Assembly: GCF_015229955.1 (NCBI RefSeq)
Contig: NZ_JAAKYZ010000001.1
Coordinates: forward strand, 62,001 to 126,000
Origin: Campylobacter concisus
GTDB taxonomy: Bacteria; Campylobacterota; Campylobacteria; Campylobacterales; Campylobacteraceae
Direction of reading: 5' to 3'
Length of the DNA: 64,000 nucleotides
Each line of letters begins with the position of its first letter. Position 1 is the first letter of the stretch. Made by a program: the position numbers and the translations under genes. Of this stretch, positions 17,826 to 26,582 are shown piece by piece. The notes below the pieces were generated by a model that did no database searches, was not told the DNA's origin, and saw only the letters and a program-made list of their open reading frames with translations.

Positions 17826-18371
17826 TTATTTTATCACCGCTTCAAAGCCAACATCTACATCTGGATAGCTCTTTCCGCCGTGAAATGGTTTGGCGGCAGC
17901 GGCAAATTTATCAAAGCTTTCATTTAGCTTCAAATCATTTACAAGATCAACTGAAAATTTTGCTACTAGCTTGCCATTTTGCACTTCATATTTTGTTTTA
18001 AAAGTTTTTGAATTGCCATTTATGCTAAGCTCAACATCCATTTCTCCAGCCTTATCGTCGCCATTTACTGCTACGATCTTGCCATCTACTGCCTTGCCAT
18101 CGAAAATAATGCCAATCCTTTTATCGCGGTCAGGTAGCTTTGTGTCGATATCTTTTGGCTCTAGCTTAAATTCAAAGCTCTTTAAAAAATCAGCAAAATT
18201 TGCATTTTCTTGACTTTTAAAATTTATTGTTTTAAAAGTACCTGGTACGGCTGTTTTATTTGCTAGCTTATAGCCAGTAAATGTTACCTTTGGTTCACCT
18301 TCTACGCTAAATGCAAGAGCTGAAACTGCAAAAAATGAAGCTGCTAAAGCAACATAAGTAAGTTTGTTCAT
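17826..18371 (-). CDS. YceI-family periplasmic protein
   Basis: This 181-residue protein has a clear signal peptide (about residues 1-20, ending SALA-F) and a YceI-like lipocalin-type barrel: 'VTFTGYKLANKTAVPGTFKT', 'DIDTKLPDRDKRI' and the C-terminal 'GGKSYPDVDVGFEAVIK'. Family members bind isoprenoid-like molecules or are induced by stress; the ligand is unknown here. It reads in the same direction as the copper-receptor operon and begins 111 bases after the nnrS stop, so it may have its own promoter in the AT-rich gap. Confidence 0.85.
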   Translation of the reverse strand: MNKLTYVALAASFFAVSALAFSVEGEPKVTFTGYKLANKTAVPGTFKTINFKSQENANFADFLKSFEFKLEPKDIDTKLPDRDKRIGIIFDGKAVDGKIVAVNGDDKAGEMDVELSINGNSKTFKTKYEVQNGKLVAKFSVDLVNDLKLNESFDKFAAAAKPFHGGKSYPDVDVGFEAVIK

Positions 18372-18482
18372 AAAGAATCCTTTTTATAATATTGATAATA
18401 AATATCGTAAATTATATATCCACTTACTTCAAAAAAGACTTAAAAACTCTTTTTAATTAATGAATAAATTTTTAATGACTTC

Positions 18483-19589
18483 TTACTCTGGGTCATCGCT
18501 AAAATCGTTATCCCTAAAGATCGCATAAAAATTTATGAGCCAAAAAACAAAAGCGATTGCTATGAGTGTTGCTGGTAAATGAATGTAAAAGCCACTCCAA
18601 AAATAAGCCAAAATTCCTCTACTAACACCAGCTAAAAGAACTAAAATAAAAGCAACCTTACTAAGGCGTAAAAACTCAAGTTCTTGTCCGCTGTGACGAA
18701 GTCCTGCGACATTAAATATAAGCATCACGCTAAAAATTACCGCATTTATTGCTATTAGGTGCATAAAATTTGTTTCAAGATGGAGCCCAAAAATACCGCT
18801 AAAGCCGATTCCTAAAAATCCAACCGCTAAAAATAGCTGCATAAAATAGTATAAAAGCACAAAGCTATGTTTAAAAAGCTCTTTATAGTGCCACTCTTTA
18901 AGCTTTGCAAGTACCGCACTTCCACAAGCTATCGCAGCATAATAGACACCCATGCTTGCTTCAAAAAATATATTTAAAAGTAAAAAGGCACAAACGCAGC
19001 AGATAGCGATATTTTTATAGATAAAATTTGGCACAAAAACAGCTTCATCCATACCTTTTTCTCTTTTTAGCGCTTCTTTTCCAAGCACGACACTAACGCG
19101 GTATGAGATGAGTAAGATAGCTATTGCGTGGATAAAAACTTGTAAATTTAGAAATTTTTCATTGCCGCTTACTAGATAATAAATTTCAAAGCCTAAAATA
19201 CCAAACAAAAAGCCAAGCACGCCAAATTGATCATCATTTTTATCTCGCCAGATCATATAAACACAAAGCAAAACCAAGTAAAGCCAAAAAAGAGTGATAA
19301 AGCAGTGTGCTAAAAATAGGCTAAAAAATGTCAAGATAAAGCTTATAAAAAAGAGTGAAAATAATATATAGGCGTGTATTTTTAAAGATGCTTGAAAATT
19401 TGTCCAATCAGTTAGTCCAGTTAGCAAAAATCCAGCATAAGCAAGCGCTAAAAAGAGTTGCAAAAATATAAATTTATGCAAACTCACAAAATCAGTTGGA
19501 GTAAAAAACACACTAGCACCAAGCACCGCACAGGCGGCACTCATTAAGAAAAATATCCTCATAGGATGAGTAAAAAAATTATTAATCAT
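18483..19589 (-). CDS. NnrS-family membrane protein
   Basis: This 368-residue protein has about 12 predicted membrane helices. NnrS features are visible: an N-terminal 'THPMRIFFLMSA', the helix 'YAGFLLTGLTDWTN' (compare GFLLTAVPNWT in other members) and the late 'FNVAGLRHSGQEL'. NnrS of Rhodobacter is a haem- and copper-containing membrane protein that protects against nitrosative stress. The start MINNFF at 19589 has an AAAGGG site and overlaps the ATPase stop by eight bases. It is the last gene of the receptor-ABC operon, which supports a metal or nitrosative-stress theme. Confidence 0.8.
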   Translation of the reverse strand: MINNFFTHPMRIFFLMSAACAVLGASVFFTPTDFVSLHKFIFLQLFLALAYAGFLLTGLTDWTNFQASLKIHAYILFSLFFISFILTFFSLFLAHCFITLFWLYLVLLCVYMIWRDKNDDQFGVLGFLFGILGFEIYYLVSGNEKFLNLQVFIHAIAILLISYRVSVVLGKEALKREKGMDEAVFVPNFIYKNIAICCVCAFLLLNIFFEASMGVYYAAIACGSAVLAKLKEWHYKELFKHSFVLLYYFMQLFLAVGFLGIGFSGIFGLHLETNFMHLIAINAVIFSVMLIFNVAGLRHSGQELEFLRLSKVAFILVLLAGVSRGILAYFWSGFYIHLPATLIAIAFVFWLINFYAIFRDNDFSDDPE

Positions 19590-20274
19590 AATAAATTTGC
19601 CCTTTGAAATTTTCATCTATCATCTTGCTAATAAAAGTAAAATCACGCTCTTTGAAATCTTTGTCTATTTCAAGTTCTCTTTGTATAACTGCGCCTTTAC
19701 TTGATAGGAAATAAATTCTATTTGACATCTTTACAGCTTCCATTCTATCGTGTGTGACGAGAACTACGCTCATACCTTCGCTCACTCTTTGGCCAATAAT
19801 CTCAATTAAAATTTCTTTCATATCATAGTCAAGCCCAGAAAAAGGCTCATCCATCAAAAGCAGATCAGGTTTTGTCACGACCGCCCTTACAAAAGCGACT
19901 CTTTGCCTCATACCGCCACTTAGCTCACTTGGATATTTTAAAGTATCCTTTTGACTTAGTCCAACCTTTTTAAAAAGCTCTAAAACAGCGTTAATGTCTG
20001 GTTTATTCATAACCAAAAGTACATTTTCAAGAGCATTTTTCCATGTAAGCAGGCGATTTTCTTGAAAAAAATATGTAGTCTTTTTAAAGCTATTAAAAAT
20101 TTTTCCTTTTCTAGGCTCATTTAGTCCGCTAATAAGCCGAAGTATCGTTGTCTTGCCACATCCAGATGGCCCAAAAAGCGTCACTACCTCGCCACCTTTT
20201 ACATTTAGGCTAAAATTCCTTACGACCTTATCTCTTAAAATTTCATACTCTACATTTTTAAGCTCAAGCATCAT
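19582..20274 (-). CDS. ABC transporter ATP-binding protein (SsuB/TauB type)
   Basis: This ATPase of about 230 residues has Walker A 'LFGPSGCGKTTIL', Q-loop 'TYFFQENRLLTW', signature 'LSGGMRQRVAFVRA', Walker B 'LLLMDEPFSGLD' and the switch His in 'VVLVTHDRMEA'. The sequence belongs to the nitrate/sulfonate/taurine class of importer ATPases. Its start (ATGATGA at 20274) overlaps the permease stop, with GGAG just before. It powers import by the permease and binding protein encoded just upstream. The substrate is not revealed by the ATPase. Confidence 0.9.
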   Translation of the reverse strand: MMLELKNVEYEILRDKVVRNFSLNVKGGEVVTLFGPSGCGKTTILRLISGLNEPRKGKIFNSFKKTTYFFQENRLLTWKNALENVLLVMNKPDINAVLELFKKVGLSQKDTLKYPSELSGGMRQRVAFVRAVVTKPDLLLMDEPFSGLDYDMKEILIEIIGQRVSEGMSVVLVTHDRMEAVKMSNRIYFLSSKGAVIQRELEIDKDFKERDFTFISKMIDENFKGQIYYD

Positions 20275-21068
20275 CTTCTCCAAGGCATCAAAGCTATTTT
20301 TAATGGCTCGATGATGAGGTATTCAAAAAGCATGATAAGAGTGATGCTTAAAAGAACATATGCCATTACCTCGGTTGTTTCAAGCATTGCCCTTGCATTT
20401 GCTATCTTTGCTCCCATGCCGTTATTTGCACCTAGTAGCTCAGCCATTATGACTATCTTTACGCCCATTGCGACAGCTACGCTAATAGAGCTTATTATGT
20501 AGCTCGTAAGATGCGGGATGTAAAGGTGTCTTATTTTTTTTAAAATTCCTAGATTATAAGCGTCAAACATCTCTTTTAGCTCCTCATCTACGCTACTCAT
20601 AGCAACTGCCGAGCTTGCAAAAGTAAGCGGTAAAACGGTTATAAAGATAGTAAAAACGGTGCTAAAATTTCCAAATCCAAACCAAAAAATAGCAAGCACT
20701 ATCCAAATAATCGGCGGCATTGACAAAAGCAAGATGATAACAGGCTTTAAAAAGGCTGCAAAACTTTTAAAACTACCTGCTATTAGCCCTAAAAATATAC
20801 CAAAAAATGTTGCCGAGCAAACTCCAATCAGTGATCTGCAAAGCGTTATGTTTATCTCGCTGTTTTTATAATCTTTTAAAATTTCACAGGCTTTTAAAAA
20901 TACATCTTTTGGTGGTGGAAGTAGGAGTGGGGAGCTAAACTCGCTTCCCACTTGCCAAATGGCTAAGATCAAAAAAACTACGGCAAATCCGCTAAATCCG
21001 CCCCAAAAATAGTCAATTATTTTTAAAAAGCTTGAGCGATCTTTTTTAATGCCATCGATTAGTATCAT
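20271..21068 (-). CDS. ABC transporter permease (SsuC/TauC type)
   Basis: This 265-residue permease has six predicted membrane helices and the BPD-transport inner-membrane loop, EAA-like, at 'EMFDAYNLGILKKIRHLYIP'. The N-terminal 'LLPPPKDVFLKACEIL' is typical of the SsuC/TauC class. It overlaps the binding protein gene upstream (ATGA) and the ATPase downstream, so the three form one translational unit. It would form a homodimeric channel in the inner membrane. Confidence 0.9.
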   Translation of the reverse strand: MILIDGIKKDRSSFLKIIDYFWGGFSGFAVVFLILAIWQVGSEFSSPLLLPPPKDVFLKACEILKDYKNSEINITLCRSLIGVCSATFFGIFLGLIAGSFKSFAAFLKPVIILLLSMPPIIWIVLAIFWFGFGNFSTVFTIFITVLPLTFASSAVAMSSVDEELKEMFDAYNLGILKKIRHLYIPHLTSYIISSISVAVAMGVKIVIMAELLGANNGMGAKIANARAMLETTEVMAYVLLSITLIMLFEYLIIEPLKIALMPWRR

Positions 21069-22030
21069 AAAAATAGACCTTTATCTGGTATCTTGCCGCC
21101 TAGAAATTTTGGATTAAACTGATAAATTTCTTCAAAAAATGCCATGATCTCATTTTGTAGCTCATTTGCTTTTGTTACTGTTAGATTTGCCTTATCAAAA
21201 GCATTTGCAAGTGCTACTTCCGGAGCTGGCAAGTAGCTTGAGCCTATCTTTGCTGCACTTTGCTTGTTCTCAAGTATCCAAGAAAGTGCATTTTTAAGAT
21301 CGCTATGAAGCGTGTCAAATAGACTTAAGCTTTTCTCGTAAAAGCCTCTTTCTACGATAATGCCAGCCATTGGGATTATTGGTTTTGTGCCAAAGCTCTC
21401 GCCCCAAATTTTTGGAAAATCAACTGAATAATGCACGCTAACGCCTGCTTTTTTACCACGCAAAATAGTCGCTTCGCCAAGAGGTTGTGGAACTATTAAA
21501 ATGTCAAAATCTTTTTGTAAAAATAAAAGTAGGGCTTCAGGAGGCGTTGCTGTATAGGTGATGTCTATTTTGCTAACGTCTATGCCTCGCTTCTTGCAAA
21601 GCGCTCTTAAAACAAGATCAGGCATGTCACCTCTAAATGGCATGATAAGCTTTTTGCCTACAAAATCCTCTAAATTTTTGATCTTTTCATCCTTAACCAT
21701 AGCGTTCATAACGCCAAGTGTCAGTAAATTTAACATCGCAAAATCAAGCCCTTGATTTCTTAAATTTGCAGCGACATTTGATGGCGACATCGTGACCTTG
21801 ATATCCCCACTAGCCACGCCTGCACGAAGCTGATCTGGTGTTTTCCAGATATTTAGGCTTACATCATAATTTTTATTTAACTCGCCTTGCAGCGCAGCAA
21901 CCGCCATGATAACGCTTGGGATCGCTGGTGCACCCCACATAGTAAAGCTCTCTTTTGCAAATAAATTTGGTGCAAATGCGCTAACGCCTAAAGCTGTGCT
22001 AAGTCCTAAAAATTTTCTTCTATTTAACAT
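21065..22030 (-). CDS. Tat-exported ABC substrate-binding protein (NitT/TauT type)
   Basis: This 321-residue protein has a twin-arginine signal (NRRKFLGLSTALGVSAFA), then an NMT1/SsuA-type periplasmic binding fold: 'LNIWKTPDQLRAGVASGDIK', 'NLEDFVGKKLIMPFRGDMPD' and 'QPLGEATIL'. Tat export implies folding in the cytosol, perhaps with a bound cofactor, which is unusual for this class. Gene order (receptor, then binding protein, permease, ATPase, NnrS) suggests it takes the substrate of the outer-membrane receptor, which resembles copper receptors. Substrate identity is inference. An AAAGGAGAAAAAG site precedes the ATG. Confidence 0.87.
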   Translation of the reverse strand: MLNRRKFLGLSTALGVSAFAPNLFAKESFTMWGAPAIPSVIMAVAALQGELNKNYDVSLNIWKTPDQLRAGVASGDIKVTMSPSNVAANLRNQGLDFAMLNLLTLGVMNAMVKDEKIKNLEDFVGKKLIMPFRGDMPDLVLRALCKKRGIDVSKIDITYTATPPEALLLFLQKDFDILIVPQPLGEATILRGKKAGVSVHYSVDFPKIWGESFGTKPIIPMAGIIVERGFYEKSLSLFDTLHSDLKNALSWILENKQSAAKIGSSYLPAPEVALANAFDKANLTVTKANELQNEIMAFFEEIYQFNPKFLGGKIPDKGLFL

Positions 22031-22041
22031 CTTTTTCTCCT

Positions 22042-23899
22042 TTAAAAACTGCTGTGGAAACTAATGAAAAATGTCCTGCCAGGGGCATGAACGACTACTG
22101 GATCAAGTGCTGCCACGTGATCACCGCTGATAAATTCTGCATAATCTTTGTCAAATAAATTTGCTACGCCAAATCTTATGCCAACTTTATTTTTAAACTC
22201 TACGCCGCCATAAAGATCAAGCAAACCAAATCCTTTTGCAGCCTCTTTTTTTGTCGATACCTAGGCCATTTTGCTTGCTAAAATCGCCTCTAGTTTGCTT
22301 TGAAACTAGCCTTAGTGCGGTGCCAAGATTATAGCTGCCAAAGCTTGCATAGTCTTTGTAGTCAAATGCAAAATTTGCCTCAAAAGGCCTTATTTGATAA
22401 AGTGGTCTGCCATCGGTTTTGTTTTGTCCGTAGTTGTAGTAAAGTGAGCTTTTTAACCCAAAGTGCCTTGCAAAGCTATATTCTGTATTGAAATTTACAC
22501 TATAAAGCGTTGCATCAACGTTTCTTGAGATGACGGCATTTTTATTTATTAGTGGCATCGCAGCCTTTGAGTGGCGTCTATCAAAAATGATCAAATTTTT
22601 AACGCTATCAGCGATGAAATGTCCGCTAAAGCTAAAGGCATCTTTGTTTTGTAGAGAGTTTAGGTATTCTTTGTAAAACTCACTGCCAAATTTAAAGCCA
22701 AGAACTGCTCTATTGTGCCTTTCTGGCTCTAAATTCGGATTTGCTATCCAGCCTTTATCGTCTGGACCATAAAGTGCATTGAAACGCTCCATATTGCTTG
22801 GCAAGCGAGATAAGCTCTCAAGTTTTGCAAAGTAGCTATCCTTGTCATTTGGTGTAAATTTATATTTTAAACTTGCACTAAAAGCGTCTTTTTTGATTTT
22901 ATCGCTTACGTCTTCACCATAAATTTGACGAACTAATTTACGAGTGGTATTAGGTGCGATCGGATTTGGCACAAAAAATTTAGTGTCGATACCATTTAAT
23001 TTACTTCTTTGCTCTTCATATTTTAAGGCAAGAGAAGCTTCATTTGCTTCATTGAATTTATAAGCAAGTGTATCAAAGAGCATAAATTTATCATTTCTAA
23101 CATCAGCAAATCTATATCCGTTAAAGACCCAGTTGTTGCCTTGCTTCATGTATCTTTTGCCGTCATGTTTATCCTTTTCAAAGCCAGCGCCTATTTGATT
23201 GTGAAAGCTTGCAAAGTCAGCATCATACTTTAAATTTGCCTCAAATATATTTCTCTTTAAATCCACTTTCACATTTGGAGTAGCATCTCTTAGATGAAAA
23301 TTATCAGCTTTTCGCTCAACCTTTTTTAGGATAAAATCGAAATTTAGCGTATTTGAAAGATCTTCTTCGCCTAATCTAATATTTAGTTTGCCGACTTTTC
23401 TTGTCGTTTTAAAGGCATCCATCACGTGCTCTGGCTGCTTGTCTTTATCAATATTATCCCTTAAAAACGTAAGTCTAAGCTCGCTAAGATCATTTGGTAC
23501 GAAGCCTAAGATAGCACTTTGGCCTTGCCTATTGTAGCCATAGTCCCATCTTTTGCCACTTCCATCTTTATAATTATTTGCTTTGGTGAAATTTGCATTT
23601 AAAATGGTGTAAAAATTTGCGCCACGATATTTAAAAAGCGATGAATTGTAAAAGCTTTTGCCATACATTCCAGCTGAGATATGAAACATATCAGCTGAGT
23701 TATCAAGTAAATTTGTAACAAATGGGTATTCGCCTCTTTGAGTGCGGTCAAATTGATTTTCGACAAAGGCACTTTGTGCAACGTTTGGCGTAATGACTGG
23801 TGGCGGAGCAAATTCTCTAATAGGCTTTATAATATCTAAATTTGCTTCATTTGCTAGAAGCAGTGATGAAAGAACTGCTAGGCTTAAAATGGGCCTCAT
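22042..23899 (-). pseudogene. OprC/NosA-type TonB-dependent copper receptor, frameshifted
   Basis: A long frame (23899 to about 22250) encodes a signal peptide and most of a beta-barrel. A one-base shift in a run of seven T on the plus strand (22246-22252) moves the remaining 60 residues to another frame. Removing one base restores 'GIDKKEAAKGFGLLDLYGGV'. The barrel matches OprC: 'YKDGSGKRWDYGYNRQG', 'NLEPERHNRAVLGFKFG', 'NVDATLYSVNFNTEYSF', 'YQIRPFEANFAFDYKDY', 'NLFDKDYAEF' and 'APGRTFFISF'. The usual plug of about 130 residues, with its TonB-box region and conserved 'IKGPQTVLWGPGA' stretch, seems absent: only about 60 residues separate the signal peptide from the first strand. The frameshift may be a sequencing error, phase variation or decay. 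First gene of the ABC-NnrS operon. Confidence 0.8.
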
Positions 23900-24141
23900 G
23901 TAAACTCCTTTTAAAGATATAATTATGATTTCTTTTATCAGAATTGTAGTAGCAAAACCCTTTATAAAAGTTGATGTAAGTCATCCTTTAAATTTTTAAT
24001 CCACATTTACGAGCTTATTGTAGATAAAATGCTTAATTTTATTTTTGCAAGAGTAGTTAAATGGTGTAAATTTAATGTGAAAAAATGTATAAAATTTTGA
24101 TAATTGTTATATAAAAATTTTTAGATTATAGGTTGATTTAA

Positions 24142-24606
24142 TTATGCTCTAAAATTATTAAGCCTATCTCTTAGCTCTTTTGAAATGGTAAATTTTGAGA
24201 GTTCATATTTATCAAAAATGATGATCAAATCATCACCTAGTGGTTGCACTAATCCAAAGCAAGCATCTCTATCAAGACGGTTTTTCTTAAATTTTACACT
24301 CAAAGTTTCAACTTTTTTCTTATCGCCAAAACTCTTAATGGCGATTTCGTCGATATCCTTAAAGTAAAATTTTATGCTTTTTGAGCCTTTAGTGATGATA
24401 AATCCATCATCTTCAATACGTAAAAAGTTGTTTTGAAAAATTTTTCTGATACAAAAGAACACTGAGAGAGCGCCAATGATGATGCCAAAGAGAGACGCTG
24501 TGCCAAGAGCTAGATAAAAGTAGCCAACGATGCTAAATATAAAAAGCCCAAGCCCAAAGGCTAGCGCCCAAAAAACATCTTTTTTACTCTCTTTTGTTAT
24601 CATCAT
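24142..24606 (-). CDS. Small membrane protein with PH-like domain (STM3941-like)
   Basis: This 154-residue protein has two N-terminal membrane helices (about residues 12-50) followed by a cytosolic domain of about 90 residues starting at 'LRIEDDGFIITKGSKSIKFY'. The layout of a helical hairpin and a PH-like beta domain with 'FKDIDEI' matches the STM3941 type of bacterial membrane protein, of unknown function. A decayed paralogue lies at 17481-17755. Two ATGs are adjacent at the start, and the second is better spaced from AAAAGGAAA. It is eight bases before moaE in the same direction, perhaps by chance. Confidence 0.7.
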   Translation of the reverse strand: MMITKESKKDVFWALAFGLGLFIFSIVGYFYLALGTASLFGIIIGALSVFFCIRKIFQNNFLRIEDDGFIITKGSKSIKFYFKDIDEIAIKSFGDKKKVETLSVKFKKNRLDRDACFGLVQPLGDDLIIIFDKYELSKFTISKELRDRLNNFRA

Positions 24607-24614
24607 TTTTCCTT

Positions 24615-25049
24615 TTAAGCTAAAATTCCAGCACCATTTATCGCTTGGCTGCGCTCTTTTGCATAAATTCTCTCGCCATTTATCACGTCATATTTCCAGA
24701 TCGGCGCATTTGCCTTAAAGTCCTCGACAAATTCGTTTATGAGCCTTAGCGCGACCTTTCTTTGAGGGCTCACAATGCCTGCTACATAAGAGCTCGTATG
24801 CACCGCCACATCGCCTTTTGAGTGAGCAAAGAGTACGTAGGCATTTTCTTTTTTGGCTCGCTCTTCCCAGGCATCTAGCCATTTTTTAAGTATTGGCTCA
24901 TAGATATCAAAGCTAAGTGCCGAAATGCCGCCTTCCTCTCTTACGATTCCAACAAAAGTGATGAGTGCGCCGCAGTTTTTATACTTAAAGCGTTCATACC
25001 ACTCGTTTGTGATGCTTTGAACATCCAAACTTCCATTATAAATTTGCAT
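24615..25049 (-). CDS. moaE: Molybdopterin synthase catalytic subunit MoaE
   Basis: This 144-residue protein inserts sulfur from thiocarboxylated MoaD into precursor Z (cyclic pyranopterin phosphate) to make molybdopterin. Family features are 'GALITFVGIVREE', 'AHSKGDVAVHTSSYVAGIVS', the basic 'APIWKYDVINGERIYAKE' and the intervening 'RKVALRLINEFVEDFKANA'. Start at MQIYNG is one base after the moaD stop. An upstream 19-residue extension is possible but would lie inside moaD. Molybdopterin is required by the formate dehydrogenase encoded in this window. Confidence 0.93.
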   Translation of the reverse strand: MQIYNGSLDVQSITNEWYERFKYKNCGALITFVGIVREEGGISALSFDIYEPILKKWLDAWEERAKKENAYVLFAHSKGDVAVHTSSYVAGIVSPQRKVALRLINEFVEDFKANAPIWKYDVINGERIYAKERSQAINGAGILA

Positions 25050-25050
25050 C

Positions 25051-25272
25051 TTAGCCCCCACAAACTGGTGGTAAGATAGAAATTTTATCACCTGATTTAA
25101 GAGCAAAATTTATATCGCTTACGATCTCGTCATTTACGGCAACCGCACAGATATTTAGCCATTTTTTAAGCTCTTCTTTCTGGCTTAAAGCCGCTTTTAC
25201 TTCGCCTAAATTTTTTACTTCTACTTTTATATTTTCAAGCCCGATAGGCCCAAGAAATTCGATCTCTATCAC
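25051..25272 (-). CDS. moaD: Molybdopterin synthase sulfur carrier MoaD
   Basis: This 73-residue ubiquitin-fold protein ends in Gly-Gly (VCGG), the site of thiocarboxylation, preceded by 'GDKISILPP', which is the standard MoaD C-terminus. It is immediately upstream of moaE, the usual pair. Its start lies 83 bases from the divergent nspC gene, so the two share a short promoter region. Confidence 0.93.
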   Translation of the reverse strand: MIEIEFLGPIGLENIKVEVKNLGEVKAALSQKEELKKWLNICAVAVNDEIVSDINFALKSGDKISILPPVCGG

Positions 25273-25355
25273 GTTTTATCCTTTGAGATTTTTGCTGATT
25301 TTACTTAAAAATAAATTTAGATATACTTATTTAAAAATTTAAAAAGCGAGTAAAA

Positions 25356-26495
25356 ATGAACGAAATTTTAAAGAGCATAAAAACCCCAGCCTACGTCTGT
25401 GAAGAGGTAAAAGTACGTAAAAATTTAGAGCTTTTAAGGTACGTAAAGGAGCAAAGCGGAGCTAAAATTTTGGTAGCACTTAAGGGCTTTGCATTTAGCG
25501 GCGTGATGGATATGGTTGGCTCTTATCTTGATGGTGCGACTTGCAGTGGGCTTCATGAGGCAAAATTTGCAAGCGAATACGTAAAAGGCGAGATCCATAC
25601 GTATAGCCCAGCGTTTAAAGAGGAGGACTTTGATGAAATTTTAAAAATTTCAAAGCATATCACATTTAACTCTTTTGCTCAGTGGCAAAAATTTAAAGGC
25701 ATTGCCCTGCAAAATGGCATCATCTGCGGCCTGCGCGTAAATCCAGAGGTCTCGCTAGCACCGACTGATAGCTACAACCCATGCGGTAAATTTAGTAGAC
25801 TTGGCATTACAAGGGCAAACTTTAAGCCTGAGCTTCTTGATGGCATCACTGGGCTACATTTTCACGCACTTTGCGAGGAGAGTGCTAGCAGCTTACAGGT
25901 CGTGCTAGAGGCATTTGAGGAGAAATTTGGCGAGTTTATACCAAAAATGAAGTGGATAAATATGGGCGGCGGCCACCACATCACGAGGGCTGATTACGAC
26001 GTGGAGCTGCTTATAAAGATAATTAGACGCTTTCGCGAAAAATACGGCGTGGAGGTCTATCTGGAGCCAGGCGAGGCTGTGGGCTGGCAAACTGGCTTTT
26101 TGATAAGCAGCGTGCTTGACATCGTGCACAACGAGAAAGATATCGCCATCCTTGACACCTCAGCTGAGGCGCACATGCCAGATACCGTGCTCATGCCTTA
26201 CCGCCCAGCCGTTAGAGGCGAGAGTGAAAACGGCAAATTTGCTTATAGATTTGGCGGCAATACCTGCCTAGCTGGCGATATAGTGGGTCTTGAAGCGGGC
26301 GATGCGGAGTATAAATTTGATAGCGAGCTAAAAATCGGCGACCGCGTCATATTTGAAGATCAAATTCACTATACCATCGTCAAAAACACGACATTTAACG
26401 GCATTAAATTGCCTAATTTAGTGCTTTTAAAAGAAAATGGTGAGATAAAGATGATCCGTGAATTTGGATACGAAGAGTATAGACGCAGAAACTAA
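25356..26495 (+). CDS. nspC: Carboxynorspermidine decarboxylase
   Basis: This 379-residue PLP enzyme of the alanine racemase-fold decarboxylase family decarboxylates carboxynorspermidine or carboxyspermidine, completing the polyamine route whose first step is encoded at 15073. Visible features are the PLP lysine in 'ILVALKGFAFSG', 'SYLDGATCSGLHEAKFASEY', 'LRVNPEVSLAPTD', 'GLHFHALCEES', 'MGGGHHITRADYD', 'LEPGEAVGWQTGFL' and the late 'GNTCLAGDIVG'. It stands alone, divergent from moaD and convergent with the DJ-1 gene. Its base composition is normal for the window, unlike the synthase. Confidence 0.94.
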   Translation: MNEILKSIKTPAYVCEEVKVRKNLELLRYVKEQSGAKILVALKGFAFSGVMDMVGSYLDGATCSGLHEAKFASEYVKGEIHTYSPAFKEEDFDEILKISKHITFNSFAQWQKFKGIALQNGIICGLRVNPEVSLAPTDSYNPCGKFSRLGITRANFKPELLDGITGLHFHALCEESASSLQVVLEAFEEKFGEFIPKMKWINMGGGHHITRADYDVELLIKIIRRFREKYGVEVYLEPGEAVGWQTGFLISSVLDIVHNEKDIAILDTSAEAHMPDTVLMPYRPAVRGESENGKFAYRFGGNTCLAGDIVGLEAGDAEYKFDSELKIGDRVIFEDQIHYTIVKNTTFNGIKLPNLVLLKENGEIKMIREFGYEEYRRRN

Positions 26496-26561
26496 TCACT
26501 AGTGTTTTGGTTAGCTTTTGATAGCTAAATACTAAAAGTTCATTTGTATGTTTGTATGTAT

Positions 26562-26582
26562 ATCTATAAAATTTTTATAGAT
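26562..26582. terminator. Hairpin between nspC and the DJ-1 gene
   Basis: Nine-base inverted arms ATCTATAAA and TTTATAGAT around ATT, located where the two genes converge. It may terminate both, though it overlaps the stop codon of the minus-strand gene. Confidence 0.4.

Noticed and set aside
17890-18213. A 107-codon plus-strand frame opposite the YceI gene
   Set aside because: It is the antisense shadow of a gene with a signal peptide and YceI pattern.
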